Source: Fodinicola feengrottensis (GTDB lineage: Bacteria > Actinomycetota > Actinomycetes > Mycobacteriales > HKI-0501). Taken from it: a stretch of 42,873 nucleotides of DNA. The DNA is taken from contig NZ_WOTO01000074.1 of NCBI RefSeq assembly GCF_010993775.1, positions 1 through 42,873 on the forward strand, written 5' to 3'. Position numbers and translations under genes: made by a program. How positions within the stretch are numbered: position 1 is the stretch's first letter; each line of letters starts with the position of its first letter. Under the pieces are notes generated by a model. That model had not been told where the DNA came from, did not search any database, and saw only the letters and a list, made by a program, of their open reading frames with translations. Positions 8,471 to 17,571 of this stretch are shown piece after piece.

Positions 8471-8481
8471 AGTAGGGGTGT

Positions 8482-8992
8482 TCAGTCGCGGCGGCGGACG
8501 TATTCGACGACGGCGGCGCGGTGCTGGCCACGTTGAAGACCTTGCGGGTGTGCGCGATCCGGCGGTTGGCCGTACGCAGGGGGACAGGAACTCGGCCTCG
8601 GCGGCGGCGGCGATCGACTCACCGTCGGCGAGGCGGTCCAGCAGAGCGCACTCCTCGACGGTGAGGCCGGGCACGGACGGCGTGTCGTCCTCGGTGGGCG
8701 CGTCGCCGACCGGGCCAACCCGGCGCAGGTCGTCGAGCAGGGCCCGGCCGGTGGTACTGCGCGGATCGACGATGGCGACCACGCCAACGCCCCGGGCGGC
8801 GGCCAGTACGACCGCGCCGACGTCGTCGGAGTCCTCAACCGGGCCGGAAAAGACCAGCTTCTTGCGAGTCAGGTCCCACGGCTCGGGCGGCATCACGAAG
8901 CCCGTACCGACTGTCCAGCCCTGCTTGGTGAGCCGGCGCAGCACGCCGGCCGCGGCCGACTGGGTCTCCACCACGTGTAGCGGTTGCGTCAT
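8482..8992 (-). CDS. Small regulator with C-terminal LuxR-type HTH (frames broken)
   Basis: About 170 residues. The first 120 (MTQPLHVVETQSAAAGVLRR to VVAIVDPRSTTGRALLDDL) form an alternating beta/alpha domain that I cannot name; it lacks the phospho-acceptor set of a receiver. The C-terminal part is a LuxR-like HTH: GLTVEECALLDRLADGESI, AAEAEFLSLRTANRRIAHT, RKVFNVAS, then AAVVEYVRRRD. Two or three indels between about 8500 and 8600 break the frame; the restored frame ends at 8482. Its ATG (8992) overlaps the TGA of the large LuxR gene (8989-8991), so the two are made together. It may be a partner or an antagonist of the large regulator (inference). Confidence 0.7.
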
Positions 8993-11643
8993 GGCCGCTC
9001 GTCACCCAGTTCGGCGGCGACCAGCGCGGCGCGGCCGCCTCGGTGCGGGTACGGGCGCCGAGCTTGCGCATGCCGGACCGTACGTGCGTCTCCACGGTCT
9101 CCCGGGACAGTCCCAGCCGGGTAGCGATCCGGCGGGTCGACTCGCCCTGAGCGACCAGCTGCAGCACCTCGGTCTCGCGGGCCGAAAGCGGACTGCTGCG
9201 CGGGCCGAGCCGGGGACGTTCGTCCAGGTTGCGCTGTGCGACCCGGCCATGCGCGACATAGCGGCGAAGGGCCTTGCGGACCCGCCCCAGCAACACCACC
9301 AGGCCAGCCGTCTCGGCCGCGATCTCGGCGGCCAGCAGGGCTGGTACGGCCGCGTCCGGCGGGTCGGGAGCGACCATCACCCCCAGCAGCGCCCGGATCT
9401 CCTCCCGGACCACCCGCTGGTGCCAGGCGCTCGCAGCCTGGTTGAACTCCGACGACGACGGCCAGCCGCCGGCCGCCCGGTTCCACGCCCGCAAGGTCGC
9501 GGCGGCCGCCTCGGCCGGCGGCTGCAGCGCGGTGGCGAGGCGGCCGGTGTCCTTGGCGTGCGCACCGACCGCGCCGGCGGCTCGCTCGTACGCGGTCCAG
9601 TGTTCGGTGATCTCGGCGAGGCCCAGCAGCAGGGCGGACTGCCGGATCGCGGCGGCCTCCTGGTCGCCGGAGGGCTCCACCACTCCGTCCAGCCAGGCGA
9701 CTTCCTGGCCCACCCACGCGAGCGCCTCCGCCGGCACTCCGCTGACCACCATGCCTTCGGGCAACCCGCCAGACAGCCGGCCACGGGCCAGTCCGAGAGC
9801 GCCCGAGTCCGCCGCCGCCAAACATCCAGCGGCCAGTGCGTACGCCCGCGCGCGCCCGGGCAGCGAACGATCCAGCAGGTCGGTGGCCCGACGTACCACG
9901 TCGTCCAGCGCCTCGCCGCGCAACGCCGACACCCACAGCCCCAGCGCGACGAACCGGGACTCCCAGCTGTACGCGCCGTCAACCGCACACCGCTGGGCGC
10001 CGGCTTTCGCGGCCGGGCCAGCCTCGCTGGTGTCGCCGTCGGCGGCCAGCGTCTCGGCCAGCACCCACCGGCACCACCGCTCATCCGCGGTCCGCCCGGC
10101 CACCTCGCAAGCCTTCGCGGCCGCGTCCAGCGCCGCCGCCCAGCCGGCCTCCCGGCCAGTCGCGGCGGCGATCGCCAGCGCGGCGGCCACCGCCGGCGGA
10201 TGGGCGGTGGCATCGCCGAAATGGGCGTGCGCGGCCGCGGTGGCGGTGCCGACCGCGACGGCATCGCCCACCCCGACGGCCGCGAGGATGCGGACCCTGT
10301 GCAGGTCCGCGAGCAGGTCGACCGGCAGCCCGGCGGTCTCTCCGAGGGCGTTCCGGAACACCTCGGTAGCGGCCAGCGCGGCCGCCGGGTCGCCGGCCTG
10401 AAGAAAGGCCTCCGCCTTCAGGACGCCTTGTTCAGCGCGCAACGCCGGAGTCGTCAGGTTGGTCTCGGGCAGGCTCTCCAGCGCTCGTACGGCCGCGTGG
10501 TAGCGCCCAACAGCAAGCGCAGCAGCCACCGCGTCCAGTCGTACCCGAGGTGGCACGTCGACACCGGTCAGCCCGGCCGCCAGCAGCAGACTGGCCGCTC
10601 GTTCCCCGTCGGTGGTGGCCTGACCGGCGGCCACCACCGCTTGGTCGAAGGCGCTCTGAGCAGCACCGGCAGCGGCGTAGTGCCGAGCCGACTCGGCCGG
10701 TGCACAGAATTGCGCCAGCCGGGCGTGCAGAGCAGCGCGGTCCGCCGCGGGCAAGATACCGGCGGCGATCTCGGCGACGCAAGGCGCCACCGGAGCTACC
10801 ATCATGCCGTCCTGGGCGACCGCGCCTTCTTGAGTGACCGTGCCTTCCTGGACGGCTAAGCCGGCCTCTACGAGCTCGCCGACGCCGGGTCCCAGCCGGC
10901 TCGCCAGCTCCGGCCGGCCGAGCAGGCCCAGGGCCGCGATCGCGGTACGGGCCGGGCGGCGGAGTTGGGCGACCGCGTCGGCGATGGCCCGCTCCAAGTC
11001 GTCGGCCCGGGAGGGCGCGGACCGGCCGAGCTCGGTTTGGGAGAGGTTGCCGCCGGCCCGTACGGCCCGCCGGGCCAGCACCTGGACCGCCAGCGGCATC
11101 CCGCCGGCTCGCTCGACCACCGCGGCGATCGCGGCCGCCGACAGCTCCGGCGCGGTCTTCTCCGCCAACCCCGACGCCGCCTCGTCGGTGAGCGGCGGGA
11201 CGGTCACCCACGCCCGTGCGGCCGCCCGCAACGCTCTGAAGACTTCGGCGGGCAGGTTGTTCGGCGTCCGCAAGGCGGCCAGCACCCGTACGTGCTCGGT
11301 CAGCCTTGGTAGCACCGCCAGCGTGAGGCCGTCGGCCCACTGGAGGTCGTCCAGCACGAGCAGACCGTCCTTGACCCGCGCTCTCACGGCCTCCACGGCC
11401 AGGTCCACGTCGGACTCCGGCAGCCGGGCCCGGATCGCGCGGCTCAGAGCGACCCCCGGCACATGCCGTAGGCTGGCCAGCCCGCCGCCCCGGAACACCG
11501 TCCCGGCGGCGGCGGACGCCAGCGAGGTCAAGAGGGTCGTCCGTCCGTCCGACGCCTGGAGCGCCCGTCACCACGACGAGTCCGGGCTGCTCAGGAGCGG
11601 TAGGCATGGTTACGGGCTGTGGTGTGGTCGGCACGCCGGTCAC
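8989..11643 (-). CDS. Large LuxR-family (LAL) ATP-binding transcriptional regulator
   Basis: About 880 residues: N-terminal STAND-type ATPase, long helical TPR-like middle, C-terminal LuxR HTH. Walker A is GAPGVGRTT (about residues 25-33), with Arg where Lys is usual. Walker B is LLVLDDLQWAD. The HTH reads PLSARETEVLQLVAQGESTR, then IATRLGLSRETVETHVRSGM. Start GTG 11643 has GGAGG just upstream. Two frame repairs are needed: one at the Walker A (three GGAC units around 11545-11560, two would keep frame) and one near 9030, after which LVAAELGDERP ends at 8989. It is divergent from the dynamin/GrpE cluster, which it may control. It overlaps the small LuxR gene by 4 bases. Confidence 0.85.
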
Positions 11644-11769
11644 CTACCTCCCCCCGGGTGGCACGAACATGGGATGGTGCCCGAGAAGGATAGTTCTAAG
11701 GTCGTATCCGTATCCCACCCGCACCACAGTGAGATCCACTTTCGTCGAGAGGCTCTGGCGGTATGCCGT

Positions 11770-11808
11770 ACAACGTTGTTGATACCAGCTCGGTTCGTAC
11801 GGACCGAG
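11770..11808. promoter_or_regulatory. Palindromes between the LAL regulator and the dynamin cluster
   Basis: The 205-base gap between the divergent LAL gene and the first dynamin gene contains the perfect palindrome ACAACGTTGT (11770-11779) and, ten bases on, CTCGGT / ACCGAG with an 8-base spacer (11789-11808). Either could be the binding site of a regulator acting on the dynamin cluster. The binder is not known. Confidence 0.4.
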
Positions 11809-11848
11809 CCTCCCGCGCTGGCAGCGTCCCGGCGTCGCAGAACTAGCC

Positions 11849-13407
11849 GTGGCGACCGGACCTCTCAGCACCCGGGTGGCCGCGCTCTGCGCGGAGGTCG
11901 CCCCCCGGTTGACACCGCAGTCCCGCTCTGCCGTCGTCGACCTGCGCCAGCGGCTGGGCGAGCCACTCCGGGTGGCCATTGCCGGACGCCTCAAGGCCGG
12001 CAAGTCGACGCTGGTCAACGCCCTGATCGGCGGGCGGCGGGTGGCGCCCACCCAGGTGGGTGAGTGCACCCGGCTGGTGACCCAGTTCCGGTACGGCACC
12101 TCGGACCGGGTGGACGTGGTCCGCCGGGACGGCAACCGGGTCAGCCTGCCGCTGGACTCGAACGGGATGATCCCGCAGAAGATCGGCGTGCCGCGCGCCG
12201 AGGTCTCGTACATCGACGTGACCCTGTCCAGCGAGCGCCTACGCGACCTCACCGTGGTGGACACGCCCGGCCTCAGTTCCACCAACGAGCAGATCTCCGC
12301 GAGCAGCAAGGACTTCCTGCTCGGCGACACCGGCTCGTCCGACGAAGCGCAAGGCCTGCTGTCCGATGACATCGACGCGGACAGTGCCGGCGCGCTGACC
12401 GGCGCCGAGGCCATCGTCTACGTCTTCACCCAGTCCGTACGGCAGGACGACGTGGAGGCGCTCGAGGCCTTCCGGACAATGTCCGCCCGGCTGTCCAGCA
12501 ACCCGATCAACTCGCTCGGACTGTTCAACAAGGTCGACAAACTGGTGGGTACGGGCGACCCGTGGCCGGTCGCTGGGCCGCTGGCCACCAGCCAGGCCGA
12601 GGTGCTGCGCCGGCAGGTCTCCGACGTCGTGCCGCTGGTCGGCCTACTCGCCGAGACCACCGAGTCCGGCCGGCTGACCGCGGCCGACTGCGAGGCGCTC
12701 CGGCAGATCTCCGGCATGTCCGCGATCGACCGGCAGGTACTGACCGCGTCGGTCGACCTCTTCGTCAACCGTGACTGCCCCGTATCCAAGCAAGAGCGTG
12801 AGCGGCTGCTGGTGCTGCTCGATCTCTACGGCATCCGGTTCTCGCTGTCCGCGCTGGAGGCCGAGCCGGATCTGCCGACCAACGAGCTGAGCCGCCGACT
12901 GTTCCTGGCGTCGGGCTTCCCACGCGTACGGCAGGTGCTGGATCGGGCCTTTCGCTGGCGCAGCGACGCGATCAAGGCCGGCTGGGCACTGACCGGCCTG
13001 GAACAGATCGCTCTCGCGCGGAGAACCTGCGGGATCGCGAGCTGCTCCGGGACACCGTGGAGCGGCTGCTCGCCGAGCCGGAGTATCACCAGCTCCGACT
13101 GCTCGACGTCGTACAGCAGGTCACCACCGGCGCGGTCGAGCTGCCGGACCAGATGGAGCAGGAACTGACCCGGCTGGCGCTCTCGGAGGACCCGCAGTCC
13201 ATCCTCGCGATGCCCGGCGCCGGCGCCGCCGAACTCGAGCGGGCCGCTCTGGAGGCCGCTACCCGCTGGCGGCGGTTCGCGGTGGCCGGCGCGACCCCAT
13301 CCCAAGCCCGGGTGGCGCATGTCGCGCACCGCGGGTTTCACCTGTTGTCCCCCAGCGGGTACGGCACCGGCCGACCGGGCCGCATCCCGCTGGCCGCCCG
13401 CGCGTAA
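11849..13407 (+). CDS. Dynamin-like GTPase A (one frameshift)
   Basis: Bacterial dynamin-family large GTPase, about 519 residues. The G motifs are clear: G1 GRLKAGKST (about residue 46), switch I region VGECTRLVT, G3 VVDTPGLSS, G4 FNKVDKL. An insert LLSDDIDADSAGAL sits before AIVYVFTQSV. The rest is helical, as expected for a dynamin stalk. No strong membrane helix is seen, unlike dynamin B. One frame change near 13015 joins LTGLEQIA to ENLRDRELLRDTVERLLAEP. Start GTG 11849 lacks a clear ribosome-binding site, so a leaderless message is possible. It resembles IniC-type proteins of mycobacteria in being half of a dynamin pair. First gene of the cluster running to 17571. Confidence 0.85.
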
Positions 13408-13425
13408 CTGGGGGTTACTGAGCCG

Positions 13426-14259
13426 ATGTCGACCACCAATCTTCGGATCGTGGCGGCCGCGATCACGCTCATCATGGCCGTCCTGGTCGGGGTGCTGACC
13501 GGGGTAGCCGGTGGCATCAGTGGACTGGCCGCGAGTGGCTGCGCCAGCTCCGACACCCCACAGCCGAGCCAGAGCGGCGTCCAGAAGCCCGGCGGCGGCC
13601 AACCGGGCGGCGGCGAGTCCCTTCAGCCCGGTGACGGCACCGGGGGCACCACCGACCAGGGGCACCACCGGTCAGGGCGGCACCACCGACCAGGGCACCA
13701 CTGACCAGCCCGGCACCAGCGGCAACCTCACCAACGACCCCGGCCGGACCACCGGAACCGGCACGCTGACCGCGGCCTGCGGTCCGGTGTTCTACGTACC
13801 GGCCGCGGTGATCGGCTTTCTGGGCACCCTGGTCACCGGCTTCGCCTGCGTACTGGTGATGTCCGCGGCCCGCCGCCGTACGCCGGTGGTTGGCCCAGTC
13901 GCCGCCGCTGCCGGCACCCGGGGTGGTAGCTCGCCACCGGTGTCGGCGCCGCCGAGTCGCACCGCGGGCAAGCCAGCCGATCGAGAACAGTTACTTGAGA
14001 CGTTGATCTACGTACGGGACCGGGCCACAGCAACGCGCTGGGCGACCGCATCGTACGAGACCTGCAGGCCATCGGCGTGACCGAGATCCGCCCGGACGGG
14101 GAGAAGTTCGACCCGTCCCGGCACGAGGCCGGCGGCTCCACCGAGACCGCCGATGGCCAGCTCGACGGCCGGATCGCCGCCGTCGAAACCCCCGGTTACC
14201 TGGACCGGGGCCGGATCCTGAGACTGCCCGTCGTGACCGTTTACCGGAGGAAACCGTGA
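13426..14259 (+). CDS. Membrane-anchored GrpE-like nucleotide exchange factor
   Basis: About 277 residues. Two membrane helices (IVAAAITLIMAVLVGVLTG near residues 8-26 and YVPAAVIGFLGTLVTGFACV near 125-145) flank a Gly/Thr/Gln/Pro-rich loop predicted outside. The cytoplasmic end is GrpE-like: helix LLETLIYVRDRA, NALGDRIVRDLQAIGVTEI, then the beta-domain EKFDPSRHEAGG and ETPGYLDRGRILRLPVVTVY, which match GrpE FDP.xHEA and GY.l.gRvlRpa.V.V patterns. Two indels break it: GGGG at 13659-13662, where a nearby repeat of the same motif has GGG, and one near 14030. Its TGA overlaps the GTG of dynamin B (GTGA). Its expected partner is an Hsp70; one lies 3.3 kb downstream. I am fairly sure of the GrpE match. 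Confidence 0.78.
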
Positions 14260-16152
14260 GCCAGCCCGCCGTCCAGACCGGCAAACCAGCCGGCCGGCCA
14301 GATCCCCAGCAGGCCGAGGCCGCGCTGATCAAGGTGGTCGGCGCCGCGGTCGACAACGGGCTGGCGCACATCCGCCGGGTCGACCCGGACGCCGCGTCCG
14401 ACATCGACGCGGTCCGTCGGCGGGACGAGGGCCGGCCGGTGGTGGTCATCGTCGGAGAGACCAAGCGCGGCAAGTCCTCGCTGGTCAACGCCCTGATCGG
14501 GGCACCGAACCTGTCCCCCGTCGACGCTGCGGTGGCCACCAGCGCGTATCTGGAGTTCAAGCACGGCCAGACACCGTCAGCGCGCGCGTACGTGCCCGGT
14601 GACGAGATGCCGGTACCGTTGGACATCGCCAGCCTGCGCGACTGGGGTACGGTCCTCGGCCAACTCCCGGACGGTGTCCGGCCGCCGCGGCGGATCGAGA
14701 TCACCTACCCGGCGCCGATGCTGGAGTTCGTCGACATCGTCGACACTCCCGGTGTCGGCGGCCTGGACTCCGCCCACGCCGAGATCGCCCTCGACGCGGT
14801 CGAGCACGCCACCGCGCTGCTGTTCGTGGTGGACGCGTCCGCGCCGTTCTCCCAGCCGGAACTGAACTTCCTGTCCGACGCGAGCAAGCGAGTCAACCTG
14901 GTGTTGTTCGCGCTCACCAAGACGGACATCTACCCCGGCTGGCGCACCGTGATGGACGACGACATCAAGCTGCTGCAGGCACACGCGCCGCGGTTCGGAC
15001 AGGCCGGTTTCTTCCCGGTTTCCTCGGCCCTGGCCGAAGTGGCCGCGACGCTGCCGCCGGAGGCCGCCGGCGCGCTGTTGGAGGAATCCCGGATCGATCT
15101 CCTGCGCAAGGCGCTGTCGGACGGGGTCGCCGCCCGCGGCGAGCTGCTCAAGCGGGCGAACGTGCTGCGTACCGTGCGCTCCGAGCTGATCCGGCTCGAC
15201 CAGGTCGCCGGTGACAAGATCCGTACCGCCGACCCGGACCCGGCCACCCTGGCCGAGCTCAAGGAGGAGCGCGGCCGAGTCGGCGCCAAGAAGCGCACGG
15301 ACACCCGGTCCTGGCAGGTCAGCATGTCGAGCGAGATCAAGCGGTCCCGTACGGACATCACAGCCCGAGTCCGCACCGAGGTCAGCGGCCTGCAGGACCA
15401 CTGGATGAACGCGATCGACAAGGCTGGCGCGGCCCAGATCAAGCAGTTGCCGTACGACGTGGACCGCTCGCTGCACGCGCTGGCGCTGCGGATGACCGCG
15501 GACATGCAGCCGGTTCCGGGTGGTCGGCGGCGGCCGGATCCTCAGCCAGGTGTTCACCCCGCAGGAGATCCAGCGGGTGCTCAGCCGGCTCAATTCCCGA
15601 CTGCAGGCCCGGATCAGCACCAAACCGCAAAGGTCGAAGGGCAGCCAGGACAACGTGCTGCTGGTCCAGTCCAGCGTCATGTCGAGCGTCGGCATTGGCA
15701 GGTACGCGGCCCTGGGCGCCACGGCGTTGGTCGGTGGCGTCATCGCGTGGCCGGTGACGATCGGCCTGGGCATCGCCAGCGCCGCGTTCATGCTTTACCG
15801 CCGAAGGGTGTCCGGGAACCGTCAGGAGGCCAAGGTCTGGCTGCGGGAGGTGCTGGGTGAGGCCCGGGCGTCTCTCGGCGACGCGGTGTCGTACCAGTTC
15901 ACGGACCTGGAGCACAACCTGACGCTGGCCCTGGAAGAGGCCATCGACCGGCGGATCAAGGAACTCGACAAGCAGATCGGCGACATCGATCGGGCGCTGG
16001 CCGAGGACGCGGCGACCCGCAAGCGCAAGCGGGCCGAGTTCCAGGGTGAGCGAGACCAGATCCGCGCCAAGCTGGGCCCGCTGGACGACGCGCTGATCAA
16101 GCTCCGGCGGGGCACCGCGGTTGCTGGCGCCGAGGGCACGGACGGGGGGTGA
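14256..16152 (+). CDS. Dynamin-like GTPase B with membrane helix (one frameshift)
   Basis: About 632-residue dynamin-family GTPase. G1 is GETKRGKSS (about residue 68), switch I DAAVATSAYLEF, G3 IVDTPGVGG, G4 LTKTD. A helical stalk follows (LAELKEERGRVGAKKR, SWQVSMSSEIKRSRTDI). A hydrophobic segment ALGATALVGGVIAWPVTIGL near residue 490 is the likely membrane paddle, and the C-end is a charged coiled coil (RRIKELDKQIGDIDRALAED). One frame change near 15520 joins TADMQPV to VVGGGRILSQVF. It follows the GrpE-like gene by a GTGA overlap and precedes the acidic gene by 4 bases. It resembles IniA-like proteins; the pair probably acts as a heteromeric membrane remodeller (inference). Confidence 0.85.
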
Positions 16153-16156
16153 CGAG

Positions 16157-16795
16157 GTGGACGAGGACATGGGTCACGACGACGATGGCCTCTACGGGGG
16201 CTTCGACTCGCACGACGAGATGGCGGACCACGACGAGTACGCCGCGGACCTGAGCCCTGCCGACGACCATCTCGACCCGGTGGACGGCGGGCATGACGAG
16301 TTCACCCCGGGGTACGAGGACCACGTCCCGGTCGACGGGTCGTACGACGACGGGTCAGACCCATATGTCGATGCGCCCGCCGGCCACGATGAGTTCACCC
16401 CCGCCGATGTCACTGTCGGCGACGACGGACATGACGACCTGGTCGGTTACCACGACGACGACACGGCCACGCCGATCGGCGCGCTGACCGACATGCCGTA
16501 CGATCTGGACGACGGCACCTCAGGCTTCCCGCCGGCCCTCGACCTGGGCATCGACGCCCCGGCGGACGGCGGGCCATGGCTGGATCTCAGCCTGCTCGGC
16601 GACGGCTCGGACGTGGACGACGACGCCTCTGGTGCGCACGCGTACGCCGCGGAGATCCCGGACAGCCCGCCCGGCGGCCTCGTGGACCTTGCCAGCGTGG
16701 ACGCGGCCGGCGACGGCACCAACTGGACCGAACTGGCCCAGTCCGACGACCTGGCCGTCCACTCCCTCGCCACCCTCTGGGCCCCGGCGGCCTGA
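16157..16795 (+). CDS. Very acidic protein with GHDEFTP repeats
   Basis: About 212 residues, extremely rich in Asp and Glu and nearly free of Lys. The motif GHDEFTP occurs twice, each followed by Asp-rich text, and short blocks such as YDDGSDPY, DDDTATP and DGSDVDDDA recur. It is predicted unstructured, with no signal peptide or membrane helix. A few hydrophobic patches (PPALDLGIDAP, PWLDLSLLGDG, LATLWAPAA at the end) could be short binding motifs. GTG 16157 follows GGGGGG at 16144-16149 and lies 4 bases after the dynamin B stop. I do not recognise a family. It may be a client, scaffold or charge-based adaptor for the GTPases or the chaperone (inference). Confidence 0.75.
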   Translation: MDEDMGHDDDGLYGGFDSHDEMADHDEYAADLSPADDHLDPVDGGHDEFTPGYEDHVPVDGSYDDGSDPYVDAPAGHDEFTPADVTVGDDGHDDLVGYHDDDTATPIGALTDMPYDLDDGTSGFPPALDLGIDAPADGGPWLDLSLLGDGSDVDDDASGAHAYAAEIPDSPPGGLVDLASVDAAGDGTNWTELAQSDDLAVHSLATLWAPAA

Positions 16796-16812
16796 CCGAC
16801 CGGAGGTTTGCG

Positions 16813-17571
16813 GTGGCCTGGCATGGCCGGGAAGGGCAGCGGATTCACTACCAGGACGACGGTCGCGGTGACACGGTCGTCCTGCTGCCCGGGTGGGGTG
16901 GCAGCGTCATCGAGCTCAACCAGCTGCGGAGCGAGCTCGCGGATGGGTTTCGTATCGTCGCCGTCGACCTGCCCGGGTCCGGGAGGTCTCAGCCGCAGCC
17001 GCGGCACTACACGGCCGGCTACTACCTTCAGGATGCGCAGACGCTGCTGGGTCTCCTTGACGAACTCGGTGTGGGCGCGGCCCACCTGGTCGGATTCAGC
17101 GACGGCGGTGAGGACGCGTTGCTGATGGCGGCGCTGCGGCCGGCTCGGGTGCTGTCCACGGTGACCTGGGGCGCGGCTGGGCGGATCGTGGCGTCGCGGG
17201 AACTGCTGGACGGGCTGACCTGCCTAGTTGACAAACCCATCGAGCCGCTTCTCACCTTGGCTGCCTACCTGGTCGAGGCGTACGGCGTGGAACCGGCCCG
17301 GATCATGGCCAGATCCTGGTCCGAGGCGATGAGCGCCATCATCGACGCCGGTGGCGATATCAGCCGGTCACAGGCATCGTCGATCACCTGTCCCACGCTC
17401 CTGATCGCGGGCACCGACGACCCGTTCTGCCCACCGGCACTGGTCCGCGAGATGGCCGACGCGATCCCGCGCGGCAAGTTCCTAGAAGTGCCAGGCGGCG
17501 GCCACGAACTCCACCGCTCACACGCCCGCTGGCTGGCCTCGACCATCGCCCATTGGCTCGGCGACCACTAG
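16813..17571 (+). CDS. Alpha/beta hydrolase
   Basis: A 252-residue alpha/beta-fold hydrolase with no signal peptide. The full catalytic set is visible: oxyanion region LLPGWGGS, nucleophile elbow VGFSDGGE (Ser), acid in LIAGTDDPFCP, and His in VPGGGHELH. Strand VAVDLPGSGRSQP is also typical. CGGAGG at 16801-16806 precedes GTG 16813. It starts 17 bases after the acidic gene and ends overlapping the convergent Hsp70 stop by 3 bases, so it is probably the last gene of the dynamin operon. The substrate is unknown; an ester, lactone or lipid substrate would fit. Confidence 0.85.
   Translation: MAWHGREGQRIHYQDDGRGDTVVLLPGWGGSVIELNQLRSELADGFRIVAVDLPGSGRSQPQPRHYTAGYYLQDAQTLLGLLDELGVGAAHLVGFSDGGEDALLMAALRPARVLSTVTWGAAGRIVASRELLDGLTCLVDKPIEPLLTLAAYLVEAYGVEPARIMARSWSEAMSAIIDAGGDISRSQASSITCPTLLIAGTDDPFCPPALVREMADAIPRGKFLEVPGGGHELHRSHARWLASTIAHWLGDH

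Noticed and set aside
8478..10859. Long open frame of 793 codons on the plus strand
   Set aside because: It is antisense to the LAL regulator, whose motifs are clear, and has the Arg/Ser/Pro-rich composition of a shadow frame in GC-rich DNA.
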